Part shown: positions 45,201 to 53,632 of the stretch, piece by piece
Layout: the number at the start of each line of letters is the position of its first letter
Position numbering within the stretch: the first letter of the stretch is position 1
Assembly (NCBI GenBank): GCA_020438105.1
Contig: JAGQVE010000018.1
Location: forward strand, 1-53,632
Direction: 5' to 3'
From: Bacteroidales bacterium
GTDB taxonomy: Bacteria > Bacteroidota > Bacteroidia > Bacteroidales > JAADJA01
DNA length: 53,632 bases
Notes under the pieces: model-generated
Databases searched by the model: none
The model's input: only the letters and a program-made list of their open reading frames with translations
What the model was told of the DNA's origin: nothing
Program-made: the position numbers and the translations under genes

Positions 45201-45692
45201 TATGGTGCAATTATCTTTTTCATCTTCCTTTTCTTGCAAAACTTCACGGTATCCATATCGCCGCATAACAGCTTTGCCTTTTACACTGTTAAGGTAGCCC
45301 GAAATAATGTTGGCAAGGTTGATGATCAAATCCCTCTCTTCTCTTAAAAAAGGCCCTTCATCACAATTAGGAAACCCTTTGGTGTAGTAAATTTCAATCT
45401 GGCCTGATTCGTTGTCAATGGTTTCAAACTCCTGCACTTGTGACCAACCTGATGAAATAAAATCATTCGACCTGAATTCATTGTTATTGAAAACAATCCG
45501 TGCCCTGGTAAATTCAGGATATTGCCATCCATCAGGCAAAATATGCGCAATTTGCTGAAGGGTTTCCTTTATCGATTTGCCCTCCTTTAAAATTTTTGTA
45601 GTTCGGTTGATCGTGGAAAGTTCTTTCAACCTTTCTATCGTTTCGGAGCGCAATTGCTCCAACCCATTTTTTGATTGCTCTTCTTTTGCCAT
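42237..45692 (-). CDS. GAF/receiver/PPDK ATP-binding fusion protein
   Basis: An 1151-residue soluble protein. Residues about 20-140 look GAF-like (WSQVQEFETIDNESGQIEIYY). Residues about 190-330 form a degenerate receiver-like domain. Residues about 338-485 form a second receiver with intact positions: acidic E344 and D345 (VVEDSP), phosphoacceptor D415 (LITDVKF), S449 and K468. Residues about 610-1000 match the nucleotide-binding domain of PEP synthase/PPDK (LTEGALGGKGRGLAF, PLAIRSSGLFEDS, GVFETYLLP, VVLQEVVGNKYGNLYYPHISGVAQS). The phosphohistidine and PEP-binding domains appear absent, so it cannot by itself run the full PPDK reaction. Such Bacteroidota proteins are annotated as PEP synthase by homology alone. 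A signalling or kinase/phosphatase role is plausible. Confidence 0.7.
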   Translation of the reverse strand: MAKEEQSKNGLEQLRSETIERLKELSTINRTTKILKEGKSIKETLQQIAHILPDGWQYPEFTRARIVFNNNEFRSNDFISSGWSQVQEFETIDNESGQIEIYYTKGFPNCDEGPFLREERDLIINLANIISGYLNSVKGKAVMRRYGYREVLQEKEDEKDNCTITSMQLLQRFINKNNYNRDLYHDLMPFKVCEILIISNLYDAYSIEKEGRFSEHMMGEYAKLNLTSLPRITGVSTLEEAIEQLHSKHFDLVIIMVGVDKTFPMGISERIKKSFPYIPVYLLLNNNSDIAYFEKQKKPLGYERIFVWNGESRIFFAMIKHLEDRINLENDTRIALVRYILVVEDSPMYYSRYLPILYKIVLEQTKRIIDDVSTDELYKVLKLRARPKILLATNYEEAIEIYNKYDEFIFSLITDVKFNKNGELNEQAGFDLVRYIRSEKKEIPVIVQSSDKQMESEAHKLKTTFIYKNSETLEQEIKSFIKHYLGFGNFVYRDQSGKKLVEVKSLKDFEKHLRTIPPESILYHAKKDHFSMWLMARGEIQAAKILHPKKTYEFKDPEAIREYLINVIRKFRNEQRQGKLVPYDDQAILDEANIVTLTEGALGGKGRGLAFLNSLIYNLDFSQFLPDINLKTPRTAIIGTDEFEYFLDNNQLHFVKTDNIPFEELKWRFLHGRLTSSLIRRLKDMLRLIKTPLAIRSSGLFEDSLMQPFAGVFETYLLPNNHPDLNVRLQQVMDAIKLVYASVYSDLARRYIKAVNYHIEEEKMAVVLQEVVGNKYGNLYYPHISGVAQSYNYYPFSHMKPEEGFAVTAFGLGKYVVEGEKAYRFSPKYPTTEITSPKDQVQNSQTEFYAVDLNKQDLNLLDGEMAGLVKKDIYEAEKHGTLKHCASVYDQDNNSISAGIDKPGPRVINFANILKYNYIPMARTIEVILDIVKEAFGSAVEIEFAIDLNKDRNYKASFYLLQVKPMIGNTEDYEVDVEAFKKEDIILLAYKGMGNGMINSINDVVFVDNEKFDKTKTMDMVKEIEAINKQMMKEDRQYILIGPGRWGTRDRWIGIPVDWPQISNAKVIVETSLEGYPLDASSGSHFFHNVTSANVGYFSVQPEKSESFINYKLLNEQALVEETRFFKHVRFADNFNIRMDGKKRISVVTIV

Positions 45693-47377
<1,685 letters not shown>

Positions 47378-47401
47378 AGCACAATCCAACATAAATTTGA
47401 A

Positions 47402-47431
47402 GCCCCCGGTTTTTGGATCGGGGGTTTTTTG
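47402..47431 (+). terminator. Intrinsic terminator after gdhA
   Basis: CCCCCG (47403-47408) pairs with CGGGGG (47419-47424), followed by TTTTTT. Located about 25 bases after the stop. Confidence 0.85.
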
Positions 47432-47453
47432 TTGTAGCGATGATTTAATGGAG

Positions 47454-48593
47454 TTAACCCAACATCTTCCGGCAAATAAACTCGGCAGCCCTACCATCAC
47501 CAAATACCGCCGGAAATTTCAGGTGGCTATGCACATTATAATATTCAAATGCTTTCAGGATGTTATCCTTGTTGGCATCTGTAATTTGCCCGGTTTTGTT
47601 TTCAACGATTTCCAGCCATTCGGTTTCGGGCCTGAGGATGATCACCGGTTTTTGGAAAAAGTAAGCTTCCTTTTGTACACCACCTGAATCGGTCAAAATC
47701 ATTTTGCAATTTTTTTCCAGTTCAATCATATCGAAAAAGGAGGCCGGCGGGATCAGTTTTAGCTTTTGACTCGCCTTAACTGCTTTAAAATTTTCCGTTT
47801 CCAGGTTTTTCTCCAGCATTTTATTGGTGCGCGGATGAAGTGGTAAAACTATTTCCATATTATGTTCATGGCTGATCTCCAGCAGCGCCTCAAAGATATT
47901 GTTGAGTCGTTCGGGGATATCGGTGTTGTTGTCGCGGTGGATGGTTGCCAGGATAAAATTATTTTTAACCAAACCATGTGTTTTCATTACCTGCGACTTT
48001 TTTGCAGCGATATCGGCAAAGTATAAACTATTGTCGTACATGATGTCGCCACAATGGAAAATACCGGGGTTATCGGCTGTAAAAGGAGGTTTGGCATGTG
48101 CGTTAAACCCCTCATGGATCAGGTTATTCAGCCCGGTGCGGGTAGGAGTGAAGAGCAGGGTGGAGCTGTGGTCGCACATCATGCGATTGATCTCTTCGGG
48201 CATTGATTTATTAAAGGACCGCAAGCCGGCCTCAATATGTGCGATGGGTATATGGATTTTAGAAGCAGAAATGGCACCTGCGAGTGTGGAGTTGGTATCT
48301 CCGTATAAAACCACAAAATCGGGTTTTTTAATCATCAGCAACTCTTCGATCTTTTCGATCATTGTTGCGGTTTGTTTGCCGTGAGTGCCCGAGCCCACGT
48401 TCAAATTAAAATCTGGAGCAGGAATGCCCATTTCATCAAAAAACACCTGCGACATATTTGCATCGTAATGTTGCCCGGTATGCACGATGGTTTCTTTGAT
48501 GTCGTCAGCAAAATGCTTTTTAATGGCCCTGCTCAATGCTGCAGCTTTGATGATTTGTGGTCTCGCTCCGATGATGGTGAGTATATTTTGCAT
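47454..48593 (-). CDS. wecB: UDP-N-acetylglucosamine 2-epimerase (non-hydrolysing)
   Basis: A 379-residue enzyme if started at 48593 (MQNILTIIGARPQIIKAAAL is the standard start; the frame is open from 48614). It interconverts UDP-GlcNAc and UDP-ManNAc for surface polysaccharide synthesis. Family blocks are present: IGARPQIIKA, HTGQHYDANMSQVFF, LYGDTNSTLAGAISASK, HIEAGLRSFNKSMPEEINR, and TDSGGVQKEAYFF with RPETEWLEIV. No polysaccharide genes neighbour it here. It converges with gdhA, whose terminator lies between them. Confidence 0.93.
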   Translation of the reverse strand: MQNILTIIGARPQIIKAAALSRAIKKHFADDIKETIVHTGQHYDANMSQVFFDEMGIPAPDFNLNVGSGTHGKQTATMIEKIEELLMIKKPDFVVLYGDTNSTLAGAISASKIHIPIAHIEAGLRSFNKSMPEEINRMMCDHSSTLLFTPTRTGLNNLIHEGFNAHAKPPFTADNPGIFHCGDIMYDNSLYFADIAAKKSQVMKTHGLVKNNFILATIHRDNNTDIPERLNNIFEALLEISHEHNMEIVLPLHPRTNKMLEKNLETENFKAVKASQKLKLIPPASFFDMIELEKNCKMILTDSGGVQKEAYFFQKPVIILRPETEWLEIVENKTGQITDANKDNILKAFEYYNVHSHLKFPAVFGDGRAAEFICRKMLG

Positions 48594-48720
48594 GTTCAGT
48601 TTTTTCAAAATCACAAACTTCTTGCATTAAACAAACGAAGTAAAATTGGGTTCAGTACAGTCTGGTAACCGCAGTGCCAACTCCTGTGCGACACAAAAGC
48701 CTCATCGCAGGTGGCTCCCG

Positions 48721-48771
48721 GCCCTTAGCTCTTCGCCCTCCGCTCTACGCCCTCTGCCCTCCGCTCTTTGC
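48721..48771. repeat. Pyrimidine-rich tandem repeat next to radC
   Basis: CTCTTCGCCCTCCGCTCTAC and CGCCCTCTGCCCTCCGCTCT: short tandem units 'GCCCTCYGCYCT'. It abuts the radC stop codon and resembles dispersed low-complexity repeats of this phylum. Confidence 0.5.
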
Positions 48772-49470
48772 TTACAACGTTCCTTCATCTGCAAAACTAT
48801 AATATTTTTCATCACCAAGTATGAGGTGGTCGAGGATGGGCATGTCGAGCATTTCGCCGGCATTTTTAAGTTTTCGGGTAAGTTTGATATCTGCATCGGA
48901 AGGTTTTACGCTGCCCGAAGGATGGTTATGACAAAGAATCAGGGAAGTTGCATTGTTTTCCAAACCAATCTTAAAGATCTTTTTCGGATCAGCTACGGTG
49001 CCTGAAATACCACCTTCACTTATTTGGATGTGGCGAATCACTTTATTTGCCCTGTTGAGCAACAAGATATAAAAGGCTTCCCAGGTATGATCGCCAAAAA
49101 TCGCTGAAAAATATTCAAACACATCCCGGCTTGCAGTGATCTTTTTACGTTCAAGCGCCTCGGCACCCCGCCGCCTTTTCCCTAGCTCGAGTGCTGCAAT
49201 GATGCTGATTGCTTTGGCTTCGCCCACACCTTTGAATTTCATCAGATCTTTTACACTGAGTTTAGAAAGTTCTACAAGATTATCATTTGATTCTCGTAAA
49301 ATCCGTTTGGCCAGGTCCACTGCCGATTCGTTTCTGCTACCCGATCCCATTAAAATGGCAATGAGTTCGGCATCACTTAAACTTTGCCTGCCTTTTAACA
49401 ATAATTTTTCACGGGGACGATCACCTTCAGCCCATTGGCTGATTGGAAAATATTCTTTTGAGGATTCCAT
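48772..49470 (-). CDS. radC: RadC family JAMM-domain protein
   Basis: A 232-residue protein. The N-terminal half is a helix-hairpin-helix region (LMKFKGVGEAKAISIIAALELG) preceded by DAELIAILMGSGSR. The C-terminal half has the metal-binding JAMM signature in LCHNHPSGSVKPSDAD with LDHLILG after it. RadC was once linked to DNA repair, but its function remains unproven; it is an MPN-fold metal protein. No partner genes are evident. It starts upstream of repeats and is transcribed away from rpsT's terminator region. Confidence 0.93.
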   Translation of the reverse strand: MESSKEYFPISQWAEGDRPREKLLLKGRQSLSDAELIAILMGSGSRNESAVDLAKRILRESNDNLVELSKLSVKDLMKFKGVGEAKAISIIAALELGKRRRGAEALERKKITASRDVFEYFSAIFGDHTWEAFYILLLNRANKVIRHIQISEGGISGTVADPKKIFKIGLENNATSLILCHNHPSGSVKPSDADIKLTRKLKNAGEMLDMPILDHLILGDEKYYSFADEGTL

Positions 49471-49774
49471 AATTGGCTTTGTTTATCCAGCCAAATATAG
49501 AAATTTTTAATGATTATCCGCTTATCTACCAGATATAGCCTTTCAAGATGTTATTCTCGCAGATATTGCAGAAAACGCTGATATATATTCTGCCTTTCTG
49601 CGCAAAACCGAGGGATTAGCCAGAAATTTTGTTTAGGGGATTATAGCGTTTTAGCATTAAATTTTTTGAATGGCTTTTCAGGAAAGGCTTTTGGTCAATA
49701 AAAGTTTACACAAAAAAGAAGGCCCCTATCGAACGATAGAGACCTAAAACCCAAAAGCCATGAAAAAAAAATCT
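49471..49774. other. Intergenic stretch with rpsT terminator
   Basis: About 300 bases between radC and rpsT. It contains the rpsT terminator and a possible decayed copy of a repeat near 49555-49610 (AATATTGCAGAAAACGC-like). No gene seen. Confidence 0.45.
49712..49744 (-). terminator. Intrinsic terminator after rpsT
   Basis: On the minus strand GGTCTCTATCG pairs with CGATAGGGGCC (two G·U pairs), followed by TTCTTTTTT. Confidence 0.8.
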
Positions 49775-50026
49775 TTATAGTGCGCTAACCTGTTTGGCCA
49801 TTTTTGATTTCAAGTTAGCTGCTTTATTCTTATGAATAATATTTTTCTTTACCAGTTTGTCAATCAGACCTGCCATTTTAGGAAAACGATCTTCAGCTTC
49901 TTTCTTATCAGTCAACGCTCTGAAATCCCTGAGTGCATTACGCATTGTTTTAGCATAGTAGCGATTTTGCAATCTCCTGCTTTCGTTCTGTCTGATCCGC
50001 TTTAATGCCGATTTATGATTTGCCAT
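49775..50026 (-). CDS. rpsT: 30S ribosomal protein S20
   Basis: An 83-residue basic protein beginning [24 protein letters not shown], the standard S20 start, with the helical-bundle pattern and closing residues [13 protein letters not shown]. It binds 16S rRNA in the body of the small subunit. Length is typical. It is a single-gene transcript with a good Bacteroidota promoter and an intrinsic terminator. Confidence 0.97.
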   Translation of the reverse strand: MANHKSALKRIRQNESRRLQNRYYAKTMRNALRDFRALTDKKEAEDRFPKMAGLIDKLVKKNIIHKNKAANLKSKMAKQVSAL

Positions 50027-50054
50027 TTTATATCTTTAATTTCGTTTGGGGGTG

Positions 50055-50084
50055 CAAAAATAACTATTTTTTTAAAGCAACAAA
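50055..50084 (-). promoter_or_regulatory. rpsT promoter (TTTG-N18-TAnnTTTG)
   Basis: Minus strand TTTG (50081-50084), 18 bases, TATTTTTG (50055-50062), an exact match to the Bacteroidota housekeeping promoter, about 30 bases before the ATG. Confidence 0.65.
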
Positions 50085-50171
50085 ATTTTTAGATAATTTT
50101 TTCAAAATGCACATACAGTTAACAACATTTCCTGCATATTTGTTTTATCAAAAGTAAAAAATATTTCTGAA

Positions 50172-53141
50172 ATGATGAAAAAATTTTTTTTTCTTCTTTC
50201 CATCGTAGCCCTGATCACATTTTGGGCTTGTTCAAATCAAGAGAATACAGCTTCTGAAAATCAAAAAGAACCTGCTGATTATGTAATTCCATTCATTGGA
50301 ACAGACGGTCATGGCCATACCTATCCGGGAACCAGCCTGCCATTTGGAATGGTTCAGTTGAGCCCGGATACCCGGCTTGAAGGCTGGGATGGCTGCTCAG
50401 GTTATCATTATTCTGATGATGTAGTATACGGGTTCACTCATACCCATCTGAGTGGAACGGGTGTGCCCGATTATGGTGACATCCTTTTTATGCCAACTGT
50501 GGGCGATATTCAGCTCTATAACGGGTATGCCAATCCCGATTCGGGTTATGCCTCACGATTTTCTCATGAAAATGAATTGGCGGAAGCGGGATTTTATGCT
50601 GTGAACCTGGATGATTATAGTATCAATGTTGAATTAACAACTTCAAAAAGGGTTGGTTTTCATAAATATATATTTCAGGATTCTGACAGGGGAAATGTTA
50701 TTTTGGATTTAAAACATCGGGATAAGGTGGTTGATTCATGGGTGAAGGTAATAAATGAGTATGAAATTGAAGGTTTCCGAAGGTCAACAGGCTGGGCCAT
50801 GGACCAACGGGTTTATTTTGTTGCCCGGTTTTCTCAGCCTTTTGCCTGGTATGGTTTGGCTTTGGATGATGAAGCAGTGGACGGTGACGAGATGAATGGA
50901 GAAAATATTAAGGCCTGGTTTACCTTTGATTTAAAGGATAAAAAAGAAGTAATGATAAAGGTCGGGATTTCGGCAGTAAGTGTTGAAGGAGCCCGTAAAA
51001 ACATGGAAGTTGAAATACCCGACTGGAATTTTGAGCAAATTAAAGCAGATGCCAGATCGGCATGGAATGAAGAACTGGGCCGGATACGAGTGAATGGAGG
51101 TAGTGAGGCACAACTTACAACTTTTTATACCGCCTTATATCATGCCTGCCTGGTTCCAAACTTATTTCAGGATGTGGATGGAAAATACCTCGGCCGGGAT
51201 CTGGAGGTACATCAGGCAAATGATTTTGAAAACTATACCGTGTTTTCACTTTGGGATACTTTCCGTGCTGAGCATCCTTTGTTTACGATAATCGATCAAA
51301 AGCGAACTTTGGATTTTATTAAAACCATGCTGGCACAGTATCAGCAGGGTGGCCGATTACCAGTGTGGGAGCTGGCAGCCAACGAAACAGAGTGCATGAT
51401 CGGATACCATTCCATCCCTGTGATCGTGGATGTTTATTTTAAAGGTATTGATGGTTTTGATGCAGAACTGGCGCTCGAAGCCATGGTGCATTCGGCGGAA
51501 CTGGATCATTTTGGATTAAAATCCTATAAGGAAAACGGCTTTATTCCGGCAGAGGATGAGGCGGAATCAGTTTCCAAGACCCTTGAATATGCCTATGATG
51601 ACTGGTGCATAGCCATGATGGCCAAAGCAATGGGGAAAACTGAAATTTATGATGAGTTCATTAAAAGGGCCCAATCTTATAAAAACATTTTTGATCCGTC
51701 TTCAGGATTTATGCGTGCCCGGATCAATGGCCGTTGGTTTGAACCCTTTGATCCAAAAGAGGTGAATTTCAATTATACGGAAGCCAATTCGTGGCAGTAT
51801 AGTTTTTTTGTTCCGCAGGATATCAGTGGGCTGATTAAATTGATGGGAAGCAAGGAGTTGTTTATCGACCACCTGGACAAGTTGTTTACCGAAAGCTCCG
51901 AAACAACCGGTCGGGAACAGTCCGATATTACCGGTTTGATCGGTCAGTATGCCCACGGAAACGAACCCAGCCATCACATGGCTTACCTTTATAACTATGT
52001 TGGTCAGCCCTGGAAATCCCAAAAATATGCAAGGCAGATCATGGACGAACTTTATACTGAAAAACCCGACGGACTTTGTGGCAATGAGGATTGCGGACAA
52101 ATGTCGGCCTGGTATGTGATGAGTGCAATGGGGATTTACCCTGTAACGCCCGGTGTTGCTCAATATGCAATCGGCAGCCCGCTTTTTGAAGAGGTGTCGA
52201 TTAATTTGGAAAATGGAAAAACGTTTACGATCCGGACAAATAATAATTCGGAAGAGAATAAATACATTCAATCGGCCAGGCTGAATGGAAAAGAATATGA
52301 TAAATCCTTTCTGATGCACAGTGATATCATGAATGGTGGAGAAATTGTGTTTGAAATGGGACCCGAACCAAACGAAAAATGGGGTGTGGGCGAAGGCAAT
52401 GAACCGGTTTCTGCCATTACTGAACACCTTATCACTCCGGTGCCTTTTGTGCGATCAGGCAGCCGAACTTTTATTGATACAACTCTCCTGTCACTTGGAT
52501 CTGTTTCACCGGAGTTTAAAATTCATTTTACTTTGGATGGGACAGATCCAAGCAAGAATTCACCTGTTTATTCAGCACCTGTGATACTGGATCATTCGGT
52601 AAAGCTAAAAGCTATTGCCGTAGATACTGAAGGAAATAAAAGTATGCCGCTTGTGTCGGAGTTTTTTAAGATACCTATCGGACGTAAGATCACCCTGAAT
52701 ACTGCTTATGCAAACCAATATTCGGCTGGGGGTGACCTGGCTTTAATTGACTTCATTCGTGGCCCACTCAATTTTAAAACCGGAGCCTGGCAGGGATATG
52801 AAGGAGTGGATATAGAGGCAATCGTTGACCTGGGCAGCATTCAGTTGATCTCTGAAATTGAAACCGGTTTTTTGCAGGATGTGGGCGCCTGGATATTTTT
52901 TCCGGAAGAAGTTCGCTACTTTATATCAAACGATGGACAGAATTTTCAGCAGGCTGGAGTTTTGAAGAATAAAATTCCTGAAACTACACTGGGTGTCAAC
53001 ATTCAGCAATATACACTCGGCTTGGCGACCAAGGCTAGGTATGTGAAAGTGATTGGTAAAAACCGGGGTATTTGTCCCGATTGGCATGTAGGAGAAGGTA
53101 AACCTGCCTGGATTTTTGTGGATGAAATAGCTATAAAATAA
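50172..53141 (+). CDS. GH92 alpha-mannosidase lipoprotein
   Basis: A 989-residue exported enzyme; the start is either of two adjacent ATGs (50172 or 50175). The signal ends LITFWACSNQ with a lipobox cysteine, so it is surface- or periplasm-anchored. Residues about 35-720 match GH92: VIPFIGTDGHGHTYPGTSLP, FGMVQLSPDTR, GYHYSDDVVYGFTHTHLSGTG, WELAANETECMIGYHSIPV, and GNEPSHHMAYLYNYVGQPW. GH92 enzymes are calcium-dependent exo-alpha-mannosidases, often alpha-1,2-specific, acting on N-glycans or yeast mannan. A CHB_HEX-like domain (about 765-840) and a discoidin-like domain to the end follow. A partial cutC starts right after. No SusC/D genes are in view. Confidence 0.9.
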   Translation: MMKKFFFLLSIVALITFWACSNQENTASENQKEPADYVIPFIGTDGHGHTYPGTSLPFGMVQLSPDTRLEGWDGCSGYHYSDDVVYGFTHTHLSGTGVPDYGDILFMPTVGDIQLYNGYANPDSGYASRFSHENELAEAGFYAVNLDDYSINVELTTSKRVGFHKYIFQDSDRGNVILDLKHRDKVVDSWVKVINEYEIEGFRRSTGWAMDQRVYFVARFSQPFAWYGLALDDEAVDGDEMNGENIKAWFTFDLKDKKEVMIKVGISAVSVEGARKNMEVEIPDWNFEQIKADARSAWNEELGRIRVNGGSEAQLTTFYTALYHACLVPNLFQDVDGKYLGRDLEVHQANDFENYTVFSLWDTFRAEHPLFTIIDQKRTLDFIKTMLAQYQQGGRLPVWELAANETECMIGYHSIPVIVDVYFKGIDGFDAELALEAMVHSAELDHFGLKSYKENGFIPAEDEAESVSKTLEYAYDDWCIAMMAKAMGKTEIYDEFIKRAQSYKNIFDPSSGFMRARINGRWFEPFDPKEVNFNYTEANSWQYSFFVPQDISGLIKLMGSKELFIDHLDKLFTESSETTGREQSDITGLIGQYAHGNEPSHHMAYLYNYVGQPWKSQKYARQIMDELYTEKPDGLCGNEDCGQMSAWYVMSAMGIYPVTPGVAQYAIGSPLFEEVSINLENGKTFTIRTNNNSEENKYIQSARLNGKEYDKSFLMHSDIMNGGEIVFEMGPEPNEKWGVGEGNEPVSAITEHLITPVPFVRSGSRTFIDTTLLSLGSVSPEFKIHFTLDGTDPSKNSPVYSAPVILDHSVKLKAIAVDTEGNKSMPLVSEFFKIPIGRKITLNTAYANQYSAGGDLALIDFIRGPLNFKTGAWQGYEGVDIEAIVDLGSIQLISEIETGFLQDVGAWIFFPEEVRYFISNDGQNFQQAGVLKNKIPETTLGVNIQQYTLGLATKARYVKVIGKNRGICPDWHVGEGKPAWIFVDEIAIK

Positions 53142-53142
53142 T

Positions 53143-53632
53143 ATGTCAAATAATTATCTCATCGAAGTTTGTGCTGCAAACATACAGTCGGCCATAGCGG
53201 CTCAAAAAGGTGGGGCAAAAAGAATTGAACTGGTCGATAACCTTTTTGAAGGGGGGACGACGCCCAGTTTCGCAACGATCAAAAAAGTAAGGGAACTCCT
53301 TGATATCAAAGTGAATGTGATGATCAGGCCCAGGGGCAGCGATTTTTTTTATGACGATCTGGAGTATGAGATCATGCAGAACGACATACTTAAATGTAAA
53401 GATATGGGAGTTGACGGTGTTGTGTTTGGAATTTTGAAGCCCGACGGAACGGTGGATACGGACCGAACCAAAAAACTGGTGGAGCTGGCCTGGCCCATGT
53501 CAACTACCTTCCACCGCGCCTTTGATGTTACTTCAGACCCTTTCAATGCCTTGGAGGATATAATTTCATGTGAAGTGGAGCGGCTGTTAACTGCAGGACA
53601 AAAAAATACTGTTCCTGAAGGCATGGACCTTA
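53143..53632 (+). CDS. cutC: CutC family protein, 3' end beyond window
   Basis: The frame starts at the ATG at 53143, one base after the GH92 stop, and is open to the window edge (163 codons). It begins LIEVCAANIQSAIAAQKGGA and has NVMIRPRGSDFFYDD, KDMGVDGVVFGILKPDG and TFHRAFDVTSDPFNALE, all typical of the TIM-barrel CutC family. CutC is linked to copper tolerance by name, but its biochemical role is not established. Its tight spacing with the GH92 gene suggests co-transcription, while the copper pair lies about 17 kb away. Confidence 0.93.
   Translation, partial: MSNNYLIEVCAANIQSAIAAQKGGAKRIELVDNLFEGGTTPSFATIKKVRELLDIKVNVMIRPRGSDFFYDDLEYEIMQNDILKCKDMGVDGVVFGILKPDGTVDTDRTKKLVELAWPMSTTFHRAFDVTSDPFNALEDIISCEVERLLTAGQKNTVPEGMDL

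Overview
The window looks like chromosome of a Bacteroidota bacterium, most likely an environmental, possibly anaerobic or facultative, member of the Bacteroidia. Evidence: at least eight secreted proteins end in a type IX secretion (T9SS) type A sorting domain (YPNP motif plus a C-terminal beta-sandwich). Several promoters fit the Bacteroidota -7 consensus TAnnTTTG, Shine-Dalgarno sequences are weak or absent, and the intergenic spaces hold dispersed repeats. No rRNA, tRNA, CRISPR array, transposase or phage gene was found. I cannot name the genus.

Layout. 1-905: 3'-truncated urea transporter. 1214-3872: tight minus-strand cassette of a PqqD-like protein, an ATP-grasp enzyme and a fold-III PLP decarboxylase, the least explained system here. 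4019-9963: two secreted T9SS proteins, one a papain-like peptidase. 10123-13047: three-gene proton-translocating transhydrogenase (pntAA, pntAB, pntB). 13202-17196: two more T9SS proteins. 17350-24085: NuoE-like, NuoF-like and a 1234-residue FeS flavoprotein, resembling a bifurcating NADH/NADPH/ferredoxin complex, then a rubrerythrin-like protein. 24278-30436: three tandem paralogues with choice-of-anchor L domains, separated by a repeat family. 30589-38319: a membrane adenylate cyclase, a probable small outer-membrane barrel protein, an MbnP/MbnH-type copper pair and a VCBS/FG-GAP T9SS protein. 38328-42033: NfnB and NfnA with a zinc-ribbon protein. 42237-45692: a GAF-receiver-PPDK_N fusion. 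46031-50026: glutamate dehydrogenase, UDP-GlcNAc 2-epimerase, RadC and ribosomal protein S20. 50172-53632: a GH92 mannosidase lipoprotein and the start of cutC.

How they fit together. The intracellular theme is pyridine nucleotide and ferredoxin balance: PntAB, the NuoEF-flavoprotein complex and NfnAB each connect NADH, NADPH or ferredoxin pools, and GdhA is a likely NADPH user. The extracellular theme is T9SS-exported adhesive or degradative proteins plus glycan trimming by GH92. The most novel leads are the PqqD/ATP-grasp/decarboxylase cassette, whose decarboxylase starts with a YxxPxI motif like RiPP leaders; the FDH-like domain that has lost its metal ligand; and a zinc-ribbon module shared by NfnB and its neighbour. 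All calls are from reading the sequence; no database search was run.
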